Part shown: in pieces, positions 19,043 to 26,235 of the stretch
Layout: each line of letters starts with the position of its first letter
How positions within the stretch are numbered: position 1 is the first letter of the stretch
From: Opitutia bacterium
Lineage (GTDB): Bacteria > Verrucomicrobiota > Verrucomicrobiia > Opitutales > Opitutaceae
Reading direction: 5' to 3'
Assembly (NCBI GenBank): GCA_016190985.1
Contig: JACPPI010000030.1
Coordinates: 1-36,369, forward strand
Length of the DNA: 36,369 bases
Position numbers and translations under genes: made by a program
The notes under the pieces: model-generated
Told to the model about the DNA's origin: nothing
Databases searched by the model: none
Seen by the model: the letters and a program-made list of their open reading frames with translations, nothing else

Positions 19043-19954
19043 ATGGATTCCACCCCCACGCCGCTGATTGACGACCTCTGCTCGCCCGATCCGGCCCGCG
19101 TGGCGGCGGCGCTCCAGGCCGCCGCGCCCCACCGCGAGACTCTCGCCCCGGTGTTGCTCGCCCGGTTGCTGGAAGCCTCGGTCCGGCCGGCCCTGTGGGA
19201 TGGATGCAAGGGCCGTCCCTCGCCCGTCTTCCTCTGCCACCTCGCCGCCGCGTGGAAATTGACTGACGCTCATCCGCTCATCGTCGCGCTGCTGCGCCTG
19301 CCGCCCGACGACTGCGACGCCGTGCTCGGCGACTTCATCACGGAAGGCGCCTGCCTCGTGCTCGCCGACACCTGGCCCGGCAACCTCCGCGCCATCGAGG
19401 CCCTCGCGCTCGACGAGCGGGCCGAGCGTTTCGCCCGCGGATCCGCGCTCGGGGCCGCCGCCCTGCTCGCCGCGCGTGGCGCGATCCCGCGCGAGGCGGC
19501 CATTTCGCTCCTGGCCCGGTGTGCGGCGTTGCCGCTGGACCCCGACCGGGATGCCGACAGCGACTTCGCCGGCCAGATCGTCTCCACCGCGCTCGACCTG
19601 CAGGCCTGGGAATTGCGGGGCACGATCACGACTCTGTTCGAGCGCGAGCTGGTCGATCCGTTCTTCTGCGGCGACCTCGACGCCGTGCTCGCCGAGCTGC
19701 CCGAAGGAGCGCCCTTCGCGCCGGACGCGCGCCGGTTTCCGCCGCCGATCGATGACGCGTGGGAGGCGGTGCGGAATTGGCACTATTTCTCGCGGGACTA
19801 CGCGAAAGAGGAGGGGGAGCCCGTCCACCGCGGAGCCGATCCGGATTGGCCCCGCGACGATCCGCAACCCTATCGCGCCGCGCCGAAACCCGGCCGCAAC
19901 GACCCCTGCCCCTGCGGCTCCGGCAAGAAATACAAGAAATGCTGCGGGGCGTGA
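19043..19954 (+). CDS. DUF1186 protein with C-terminal SEC-C zinc motif
   Basis: The 303-residue product is mostly HEAT-like helical DUF1186 sequence ([64 protein letters not shown]). It ends in a SEC-C motif, [19 protein letters not shown], whose Cys residues bind zinc, as in the SecA tail. SEC-C tails commonly mediate protein or ribosome contacts; the function of DUF1186 is unknown. The start ATG 19043 has GGAG just upstream. It lies between two nucleotidyltransferase/HEPN modules. Its last 78 bp occur again, with seven differences, at 20831-20908 beyond the HEPN/MNT pair. Confidence 0.85.
   Translation: MDSTPTPLIDDLCSPDPARVAAALQAAAPHRETLAPVLLARLLEASVRPALWDGCKGRPSPVFLCHLAAAWKLTDAHPLIVALLRLPPDDCDAVLGDFITEGACLVLADTWPGNLRAIEALALDERAERFARGSALGAAALLAARGAIPREAAISLLARCAALPLDPDRDADSDFAGQIVSTALDLQAWELRGTITTLFERELVDPFFCGDLDAVLAELPEGAPFAPDARRFPPPIDDAWEAVRNWHYFSRDYAKEEGEPVHRGADPDWPRDDPQPYRAAPKPGRNDPCPCGSGKKYKKCCGA
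19877..19954 (+). repeat. Direct repeat copy 1 (SEC-C coding 3' end)
   Basis: The final 78 bp of the DUF1186/SEC-C gene, stop codon included, are repeated at 20831-20908 with 71 of 78 bases identical and no gaps. The homology stops almost exactly at the stop codon. The two copies bracket the HEPN/MNT pair. Confidence 0.85.
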
Positions 19955-19995
19955 AGAGCCGCGATTTGCCGGGCGCGACGCCTGTGCCGCCGCCC

Positions 19996-20391
19996 TCAAG
20001 GTTTCCCGGGCGCGACACCTGCCGCCCGGACGAAGACCTCCGCTTGCACGACGGCTTCCTCCGCCTCGTCTGCGGAGATCGGCACATCCGCCGCGTAATC
20101 GCTGTCCTCGCGTTTCGTGGCCAACCGCGCCAGGATATCGGCGGTGCCCGGGGCGAAATGCCCGGGTTTCACCAGATGCAAGGCAAGCATTCGCCGCAGG
20201 CCATCGTGGGTTTTGGCTTGGATACCCCGCTCCATCAGCAGGGCGCGCGCGGCATGGAACGCCGCGTAGTAGGCGCGGGACACGGTCGCGCGATAATGCC
20301 GGTGCGCCAGCAACAGCCGCGCCTCGGCCAGGGTCTCGGTGCTGGCAGTCCTTTCGGCCGCCGCGTTGGCAGTCTGGTTGGCCTTGGTCAC
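19996..20391 (-). CDS. HEPN-domain protein, probable toxin of a HEPN/MNT pair
   Basis: The 131-residue all-helical product has the HEPN (UPF0332-like) signature [20 protein letters not shown] followed by [33 protein letters not shown] and a final helix. HEPN proteins of this type are often RNases or RNA-binding toxins kept in check by a linked MNT nucleotidyltransferase. The start is GTG 20391, overlapping the stop of the upstream MNT gene (GTGA), which indicates translational coupling. It reads towards the SEC-C gene and ends 41 bp from it. Toxicity is inferred from family and arrangement; no classical RNxxxH motif is seen in this protein. Confidence 0.82.
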   Translation of the reverse strand: MTKANQTANAAAERTASTETLAEARLLLAHRHYRATVSRAYYAAFHAARALLMERGIQAKTHDGLRRMLALHLVKPGHFAPGTADILARLATKREDSDYAADVPISADEAEEAVVQAEVFVRAAGVAPGKP

Positions 20392-20759
20392 AGCGGCACG
20401 CCCTCCCGCATCACTTCCTCGGCGTAGAGCAGTTCGCGCTCCAGCAAACGGGCAAACTCCGCCGCGGCGAAAACCCGCGGCGACAGCACCAAATCATCGT
20501 GAGTGCGCGACATGGCTCCGGCCAGGGCAAAGATCCGGTCCTCATCCGTCGGCTCACGCCGGTCCAGCACCACCGCCAGATCGATGTCCGACTCATCCGG
20601 CCCCAGCCAGTCGCCGCGCGCCAGCGAGCCGTAGAGCCGGATCCAGCGCACGCGCGGCCCGAACTCTGCCCGCACCGCCCCGGCAAACGCGGCGGCGGAA
20701 GCGCGCGCGCGGCCCTGCCACTCCGCCAGTTCCTGCGCTTCATCGAGCAAAGATTTCAT
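20388..20759 (-). CDS. MNT-type nucleotidyltransferase, probable antitoxin of HEPN/MNT pair
   Basis: The 123-residue product has the nucleotidyltransferase motif [23 protein letters not shown] (GS-x12-DID, about residues 44-62), the MntA-like signature. In characterised HEPN/MNT systems this protein inactivates the HEPN partner by adding AMP groups. It is the first gene of the pair, overlapping the HEPN start. ATG 20759 gives a short N-terminal helix ([19 protein letters not shown]) before the catalytic fold, as expected. Its upstream region (20760-20830) must hold the promoter and directly abuts the orphan SEC-C tail. Confidence 0.85.
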   Translation of the reverse strand: MKSLLDEAQELAEWQGRARASAAAFAGAVRAEFGPRVRWIRLYGSLARGDWLGPDESDIDLAVVLDRREPTDEDRIFALAGAMSRTHDDLVLSPRVFAAAEFARLLERELLYAEEVMREGVPL

Positions 20760-20830
20760 GCCAACAGCCTAACCCGTCCCTGCGCTTTGCCGAGCGCGTT
20801 TTTCACCCGCCCCGCGAAGCTCCTGCCACC

Positions 20831-20908
20831 GCCCCGCCCAAAACCGGCCGCAACGATCCCTGCCCCTGCGGCTCCGGCAGGAAATTCAAGAAATGCTGCG
20901 GCGCGTGA
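20831..20908 (+). pseudogene. Orphan SEC-C tail (direct repeat copy 2)
   Basis: This segment encodes a complete SEC-C motif, [19 protein letters not shown], with stop at 20906-20908, in a frame that has no ATG, GTG or TTG between it and the antisense MNT gene. It is therefore a gene remnant. It matches the 3' end of the DUF1186 gene (19877-19954) at 71 of 78 bases. Three differences are silent; the rest give Ala-Pro, Pro-Thr, Lys-Arg and Tyr-Phe changes. It may be a duplicated tail or the tail of a related gene displaced by the HEPN/MNT cassette. Confidence 0.75.
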
Positions 20909-20962
20909 AGCCCCCCCGTATCCACACCGATGCGGCACGGAATGGCGGCAGTTATTGCGCGA

Positions 20963-21721
20963 TCACTGTTTCTCAAGACCTTCGGCGTCTTGGCGAACGC
21001 GTGTCTTCCATTCCTCGATTTTTGCCTCAAGCTTCTGGGTGGCGAAGAGCCTGACTACTCGTTCACCTGAGTCCTGAATCACCGAATATTCAACAGGCGG
21101 GATCAAATGGCGCGCCTTGATCAAACCGCGATATCCAGCCAAGAGAAGCGGCTCAGCTTCCTCGAATCGTTGCTGCCCCGTCAAAGCCGCTCCCAAGACG
21201 CTCCGGGCCTGCGATGTCTGCCACATCTCGGACAGGGACATGGCCGACCGCACTAGCGCGTTTCTAAGGATCGATTCCGCGTCGGAATGGCGCCCGAGCG
21301 AGATCAGGGTTTCGCCCAGCGAAATCGCGCAACCGAGGACAAAATCCGGGGTCGCATCACGCGCGCGTTCACTTATCTCCAGCACCTCCCTCAGCGTTCG
21401 CTCCGCCTCTGAAAGCTTCCCCTGACGTTTGTAGACTTGTCCGAGATTTCGCTGTGCCAGTCGCGTCGTCGCATGCTCAGGGCCCAAAACTCTGGCCGCA
21501 GTCTCCCAACCTTGATTGGCCAACGCCTCGGCCTCGTTCAACCGGCCCTGCCGTGTGTAGATGACCGAAAGCAGGTCCATCGATTCGAGCGATGCTTGGT
21601 GTTCCGAGCCAAGCGTGCGCGTCTTGGCCGAGAGCGCCTCCGTTTCCAGCGGCTCCGCCTCACCGAGCTTGCCCTCATATGGAAGTGGCGCGAAGGTAGC
21701 AAAGCGCGCTCCATCCGTCAT
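20963..21721 (-). pseudogene. Truncated TPR (kinesin light chain-like) gene
   Basis: The encoded sequence has consecutive TPR units: GKLGEAEPLETEALSAKTRTLG, GRLNEAEALANQGWETAARVLG, QRNLGQVYKRQGKLSEAERTL and GETLISLGRHSDAESILRNAL. It ends in the tail [20 protein letters not shown] with EEWKTR near the end. This is the arrangement found at the C-terminus of TPR-bearing Ser/Thr kinases and ECF-linked proteins in Verrucomicrobiota and Planctomycetota. The N-terminal part before GKLGEAEPL shows no homology (MTDGARFATFAPLPYE) and lacks any kinase or signal domain, so the gene seems cut at its 5' end. The frame stays open to 21856, but that region overlaps the start of the HTH gene on the other strand. 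The 5' limit is uncertain. Confidence 0.6.
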
Positions 21722-21812
21722 CCGGCGAAGACCGGCGAATAGCGGCAATTCCCGGCTATCCCGCCTCTGGCATGGACAGCCGGACTGCTTCCCGTCATCA
21801 ACTTGTCGCATC

Positions 21813-22568
21813 ATGCCGTCCGCCGCGCTCGCCACCCCCGACCGCCAAAGGCTCAAGGCCCTGACCTTTGATCGCTACGACGATTAGAGCGGCGTGCTCG
21901 GCGCCGTGCAGGAGCGGCGGCTTGCGATCAGCCGCACGGCGCTGGAACGCTTTTTCAATGGCCGCAGCGAGTCCCGGCGCACCCTGCGCTGTGTCGCGGC
22001 GCTCCTGCACACCACGCCCGACGCCCTGCTCAACCATACCCGCCCCGCCAGCCCGCTGGCGCCCGCTGCGCGGGCTTGCCGGCCGCTGTCCGATCCGGAG
22101 GCCTTCCGCGTCGCCTACCAGCTCTGGGTGGAGATGACCACGCGCAAGCTCGGCCTGCCCATTGATCTGCGGCACGATCTCGTGGCCGACCTCTACGACT
22201 CATGGTATGCCTTTTTCAAGCTCGCGCGCGAACTGGTCAAAACCATCCCGCTGCACCGCGACCCCGCGAGCGAGGAAATGCGGCAACTGGTCAAACTTTC
22301 CCGGGCGATTCTCAACGAGGGCCTGCGGCCGCACCTTGAGCAATGGCAGGCCCGTTTCCGCGTCTGGCTGGCCGCCGGGGGCAATCGCGCCCTGGCGCCC
22401 GGCCTCCCACCGCAGGAAATGCAAAGCCAGTTTCCGGAATGGACGGCGTTGAGCCGCGATCTGCTTGCCGCCAACCAGCGTCTCGGCGGTTATCTCACTT
22501 CACTGGAAGCCATGATTGCGCAACCCCGCAAAGCCAGGCGAAGGAAGAACCGCTCACGCTCCGCGTAG
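21813..22568 (+). pseudogene. HTH protein gene with in-frame amber codon
   Basis: From ATG 21813 the frame reads MPSAALATPDRQRLKAL to FDRYDD, meets TAG at 21885-21887, and then continues without break for 226 codons to 22568. The sequence after the stop begins with a Cro/CI-like helix-turn-helix (AISRTALERFFNGRSESRRTL, VAALLHTTPDALLN). A helical C-terminal region follows with DLYDSWYAFFKLARELVKTI, AILNEGLRPHLEQWQARF and ALSRDLLAANQRLGGYLTSLE, a domain I do not recognise. The first 24 codons look like the natural lead-in to the HTH, so the TAG probably breaks one gene. Restart at GTG 21894 (224 residues) would still give most of the protein. It is convergent with argD, 23 bp away. Confidence 0.6.
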
Positions 22569-22591
22569 TCGCAGGCGTTACTGTCACCCGC

Positions 22592-23815
22592 TTAAACCGC
22601 CGCTTTATTGGCCAGCACCGACCGGAGGATGGCCGTGGCGCGGTCGAGGTGCTCCCGGGTCGCGATGAGCGGCGGCAGCAGGCGGATGCTGTTCCCCCCT
22701 GCGACGACCGCCAGCAATCCGGCTTCGCGCAGTGCCGCGAGATACGGCGGAGGCTCGCTCTGCAACACCAGGCCGATCATGTAGCCGCGCCCGGTGACGG
22801 CCTTCACCTGCCGGGGAAACTCGGCGACCAGTTGCTCCAACTCCGTCTTCCACGCCACGCCGTTGGCCTTCACCTTCTCCAGGAGGTTCTCGCGTTCGAT
22901 GACATCGAGCACGGCCAGCGCCGCCGCGCAAGCCAATGGCGTGCCGCCAAAGGTCGAGCCATGCGAGCCGGGGGTGAAAAGCTCCGCGTGTTTTTCCGCC
23001 GCCCACAGCGCGCCCATCGGGTAGCCGCCGGCCAGACCCTTGGCCATGCCGATGGCGTCGGTGCGCACGCCCGAGTGTTGGAACGCGTAGAAAGTCCCGG
23101 TGCGGCCGAGTCCGCACTGCACCTCGTCGAGCATGAGCAGCAGGTTGTGCTGGTCGCACAATTGGCGGACGCCCCAGAGAAACTCGTCGGTGCAGGGCGT
23201 CACCCCGCCCTCGCCCTGGATCGTCTCAAGAAAGATCGCCGCTGTGCCTTCGTCCACGAGGTCGGCGAAGCTCTGCAGGTTGTTCAATTCGCCAAAGGCA
23301 AAGCCGGGCACCAGCGGCCGGAAGCCCTTCTGGACCTTTTCCTGCGGGGTGGCGCTCATGCCGCCGAAGGTCCGGCCGTGGAACGCATGCTTGGCGCAGA
23401 TGATCTTGATGCACCTGCCCTCCTCGCCGGATTTCCGGATGCCGTGCAGGCGCGCGAGCTTGATGAGCCCCTCGTTGGCCTCGGTGCCGCTGTTGCAGAA
23501 GAACACCCGGCCGGGTCCGGCGTGCCGCACGAGGCGGCGGGCGAGTTCACCCTGATTGGGGTGGCGGAAAAGATTGCTGACATGGATCAGCTCGCCGGCC
23601 TGCCGGCGAATGGCCTCGACCCAGACGGGATGGCAGTGCCCGAGCGCGGCCACCGCGACGCCGGAGGTGAAATCAAGATACTCCCGGCCCGTGTCGTCCC
23701 AGACCGCGACGCCCTGGCCGCGCACGAGCGTGAGCGGGGCGCGGTTGTAGTTCTTCATGACGTAGGCGTCATAAAGCTCGGCGGTGTTGGTGCGGACGAT
23801 GGCGGGTCGGTTCAT
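22592..23815 (-). CDS. argD: Acetylornithine aminotransferase
   Basis: The 407-residue product is a class III PLP aminotransferase with the ArgD pattern: GHCHPVWVEAI, FCNSGTEANEGLIKLAR, HAFHGRT, ETIQGEGGV, MLDEVQCGLGRTG and the Schiff-base Lys259 in IGMAKGLAGGYPMGA. It converts N-acetylglutamate semialdehyde to N-acetylornithine using glutamate, and may also act in lysine synthesis. ATG 23815 is preceded by a purine-rich AGAAAGAGAAAG stretch; GTG 23845 is a less likely start. argB lies directly upstream on the same strand with a 77-bp gap that contains a long inverted repeat able to pair with the purine-rich stretch. Confidence 0.95.
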   Translation of the reverse strand: MNRPAIVRTNTAELYDAYVMKNYNRAPLTLVRGQGVAVWDDTGREYLDFTSGVAVAALGHCHPVWVEAIRRQAGELIHVSNLFRHPNQGELARRLVRHAGPGRVFFCNSGTEANEGLIKLARLHGIRKSGEEGRCIKIICAKHAFHGRTFGGMSATPQEKVQKGFRPLVPGFAFGELNNLQSFADLVDEGTAAIFLETIQGEGGVTPCTDEFLWGVRQLCDQHNLLLMLDEVQCGLGRTGTFYAFQHSGVRTDAIGMAKGLAGGYPMGALWAAEKHAELFTPGSHGSTFGGTPLACAAALAVLDVIERENLLEKVKANGVAWKTELEQLVAEFPRQVKAVTGRGYMIGLVLQSEPPPYLAALREAGLLAVVAGGNSIRLLPPLIATREHLDRATAILRSVLANKAAV

Positions 23816-23822
23816 GGTCGGT

Positions 23823-23891
23823 AATCTTTCTCTTTCTTCTTTCACTTAATCCGTTCCCCTCTGACGAAAGAGAAAGAGGAAGGGAAAGATT
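23823..23891 (-). promoter_or_regulatory. Purine/pyrimidine hairpin between argB and argD
   Basis: CTTTCTCTTTC at 23826-23836 and GAAAGAGAAAG at 23866-23876 are perfectly complementary (11 bp); AATCTTTC at 23823-23830 can alternatively pair with GAAAGATT at 23884-23891. In the minus-strand mRNA the pyrimidine-rich arm follows the argB stop and the purine-rich arm lies about 11-21 nt before the argD ATG, where the ribosome binding site is expected. The fold would hide it. This is inferred from complementarity only. Confidence 0.5.
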
Positions 23892-23892
23892 T

Positions 23893-24774
23893 TTAGCCGT
23901 GCACGATTTCCGTCCCCACGCCCTGGTCGGTGAAGATCTCCAGCAGCAGGCTGTGCGGCATGCGGCCGTCGACAAAGTGGACGCGCTGCACGCCTTCCTG
24001 CAGGGCCCGCACGGCACTCTGCACCTTGGGCCGCATGCCCTTGCCGATGATCCCCTTTTTCTTCAACCCCTCCACCTCGTCCACCTTGACGCTGGAAATC
24101 AGCGTGGCGGGGTTCTTCGGATCGGAAAGCAGGCCCGGGACATCGCTCATGTAGACCAAACGGCGGGCGCGCAACGCGCTGGCCACGCGGCCGGCCACCG
24201 TGTCGGCGTTCACGTTGTAGGGCTTGCCGTCCAGCCCCTCGGCGACCGGGGAGATCACCGGCATGAAGCCGTCCGCGATCTCTTTCTTGATGAGCTTCAC
24301 CTTCACCTCGGTCACGTCCCCCACGTAGCCGAGGTCGCACCTGTTGCCGTCGTCGTCGGTCTCGAGTTTCTGGCAGACGATCACGCTGTCACCCGACAAA
24401 CCCTTGGGGTTGGCGCGGACCTTTAAAAGTGTGTCACAAACATCCTTGTTCACGATCTCATCCAGGGTCTTTTTCACGATGGCGATGGCGGCCTCGTCGG
24501 TGACGCGCAGGCCGTTGACGAAACTGGGCTTCAGGCCCGACCCGTCCATGGCGCGGCTGATGGCCTTGCCGCCGCCATGCACGACGACGACGTGGATGCC
24601 GACGGCGGCGAGAAAGGCGAGGTCGGTCGCGACGCTCAGGCGCACCGCGGGATCCGGGTCGTCCATGAAGCTGCCGCCGTATTTCACGACGAAGATCGAG
24701 CCCCGGAAATCCTGGATGTAAGGCAGGGCCTCGAGCAGCACCTTGGCCTTGGCGATGATGTCAGCGAGCTCCAT
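23893..24774 (-). CDS. argB: Acetylglutamate kinase
   Basis: The 293-residue product is an amino-acid kinase with the ArgB motifs [65 protein letters not shown] and [18 protein letters not shown]. It phosphorylates N-acetylglutamate, the second step of ornithine synthesis. The N-terminal helix before the kinase fold ([20 protein letters not shown]) is the type seen in arginine-sensitive, hexameric enzymes, so feedback inhibition is likely. It is immediately followed by argD. A REPIN-like palindrome lies upstream, between its start and the decarboxylase stop. Confidence 0.96.
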   Translation of the reverse strand: MELADIIAKAKVLLEALPYIQDFRGSIFVVKYGGSFMDDPDPAVRLSVATDLAFLAAVGIHVVVVHGGGKAISRAMDGSGLKPSFVNGLRVTDEAAIAIVKKTLDEIVNKDVCDTLLKVRANPKGLSGDSVIVCQKLETDDDGNRCDLGYVGDVTEVKVKLIKKEIADGFMPVISPVAEGLDGKPYNVNADTVAGRVASALRARRLVYMSDVPGLLSDPKNPATLISSVKVDEVEGLKKKGIIGKGMRPKVQSAVRALQEGVQRVHFVDGRMPHSLLLEIFTDQGVGTEIVHG

Positions 24775-24797
24775 CAGAAAATGCCTTCAGCTTGCAT

Positions 24798-24881
24798 TGT
24801 CATTCTGAGCGCAGTGAAGAATCCAGCAGCATAACTGGCGACAGCCACACAGCTGGATTCTTCGCTGCGCTCAGAATGACA
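24798..24881. repeat. REPIN-like inverted repeat, CATTCTGAGCG type, copy 1
   Basis: Two 30-bp arms, 24798-24827 and 24852-24881, are inverted copies with one mismatch, built on TGTCATTCTGAGCGCAG and GAAGAATCCAGC. This dispersed palindrome type is seen in many unrelated bacterial genomes. It lies just downstream of the decarboxylase stop and upstream of argB, where the transcript would form a strong hairpin. No gene is seen in 24775-24941. Confidence 0.85.
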
Positions 24882-24941
24882 GGCTGTGCATATTGACTCA
24901 TTTTAAGGTGGTTTCTGGCAAGCGACACGGATGCATGAGCC

Positions 24942-26081
24942 TCACCGGTTCACGTGGACGACCGTCGCGGGCGGAAAGCCGTTGAACCAGGTCGCCGAGG
25001 CGTGGCTGTAGGCGCCGATGTTCGTGCTGTAGACAAACTCGTCGCGCTGGAGGTCGGGCAGGTTCTCCGCCATCGAGACGACGTCGAGCGCGTCGCAGGT
25101 CGGCCCGAACACCGAGCAGAGCGAGGTCGGGCCCTTCTTGAACGACCGGATCGGATACTTGCAGTGGTCGAAAATGACACCCGAGTAGGTGTGGTAGACG
25201 CCGTCGTTGATGTAGTAGCTCGTCTTCCCGTCGCGCACGGCCTTGCCGATGATCTTGGAGACCGCGTAGCCCGCCGAGGCGACGAGGAACCGGCCGGGCT
25301 CGGCGAGCACCTGGATGTTTTTCGGGAACAGCCGGTCGATCTCGGTGTTGATGATCTTCGCCAGCTCCTTCAGCGGTCGGACCGTCGAATCGTAGGGAGC
25401 CGGGAAGCCGCCGCCGATGTCGAGCAGGTTCATCTTGTGGTAGCCGCGGTCCTGCGCCTCCTGGAAGATCGCCGCCGTCAGGCTGAGCGCCTGCACGTAG
25501 TTTTCGAAGTTGGTCGTCTGGCTGCCGACGTGAAAGCTGATGCCCTCGACGACGAGCCCCTGCCGGTCGGCCTCGAGGATCAGGTCCACCGCCTCGCCGG
25601 GAGTGGCGCCGAATTTCGACGACAGCTCCACCATCGCGCCGGTGTTCGGCACCTTGAGCCGCAACGCCAGGCCGGCATCCGGCGCGTGCTTCTTGATCTT
25701 AAAGATCTCCTCGCGGTTGTCGAAGGTGACGAGCGGCTTGTAGCGGTTGAGCTTCTCGAGGGTCTCGGTCGGTTTGGTGGGATTGGCGTAGATGATCTTG
25801 TCCCAGATCCAGTCCTGCCGCTTCTTCGCGGGCCAGTGCCGGATGTTCTCGTGGACGATCATGAACTCGGGCATCGAGGCGACGTCGAAGCTGGCACCCT
25901 CCCGGAAGAGGGTGCGCACGATGGCGGGGTCGGCGTTGGCCTTGACCGCGAAGTAGACCTGCACGCGGGGCAGGTGCTTCCGGAAATCGCGGTAGTTCTT
26001 CCGCAATTCGTCATGATCGATGACGAACAGCGGGGTGCCGTGTTTCTCTGCGAGCTGCTGAAGCCGGGCTTTCGCGATCAT
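24942..26081 (-). CDS. Ornithine/lysine decarboxylase, fold III PLP enzyme
   Basis: The 379-residue product is a group IV (alanine racemase-fold) decarboxylase. Lys47 in YFAVKANADP binds PLP. ISFHVGSQ, LLDIGGGFP and LAEPGRFLV form the cofactor pocket, and Cys329 in FGPTCDALD is the catalytic residue of the partner subunit. It decarboxylates ornithine to putrescine, and possibly lysine to cadaverine. The adjacent homospermidine synthase, which consumes putrescine, and the flanking ornithine-producing arg genes favour ornithine as substrate. A carboxynorspermidine decarboxylase is less likely because the GPTCDALD context is that of ornithine decarboxylase. Palindromic repeats of one family lie on both sides of the gene. 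Confidence 0.9.
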   Translation of the reverse strand: MIAKARLQQLAEKHGTPLFVIDHDELRKNYRDFRKHLPRVQVYFAVKANADPAIVRTLFREGASFDVASMPEFMIVHENIRHWPAKKRQDWIWDKIIYANPTKPTETLEKLNRYKPLVTFDNREEIFKIKKHAPDAGLALRLKVPNTGAMVELSSKFGATPGEAVDLILEADRQGLVVEGISFHVGSQTTNFENYVQALSLTAAIFQEAQDRGYHKMNLLDIGGGFPAPYDSTVRPLKELAKIINTEIDRLFPKNIQVLAEPGRFLVASAGYAVSKIIGKAVRDGKTSYYINDGVYHTYSGVIFDHCKYPIRSFKKGPTSLCSVFGPTCDALDVVSMAENLPDLQRDEFVYSTNIGAYSHASATWFNGFPPATVVHVNR

Positions 26082-26110
26082 GAATGAACAGCGGACCGAT
26101 TCTCCTCGGC

Positions 26111-26206
26111 TGTCATTCTGAGCGGAGCGAAGAATCCATCAGGAGCTTCGCCGCCGGAAAACGCATCGGAAGTGTAACTGGACCCTTCACTGCGTTCAGA
26201 ATGACA
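26111..26206. repeat. REPIN-like inverted repeat, CATTCTGAGCG type, copy 2
   Basis: Arms at 26111-26139 (TGTCATTCTGAGCGGAGCG) and 26178-26206 (inverted, ending TTCAGAATGACA) are diverged copies of the same unit as 24798-24881. It fills most of the 154-bp gap (26082-26235) between the decarboxylase start and the homospermidine synthase stop; no gene is seen there. Confidence 0.8.
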
Positions 26207-26235
26207 AACCAAAGAGTTCATCGAAACACGCGGGA

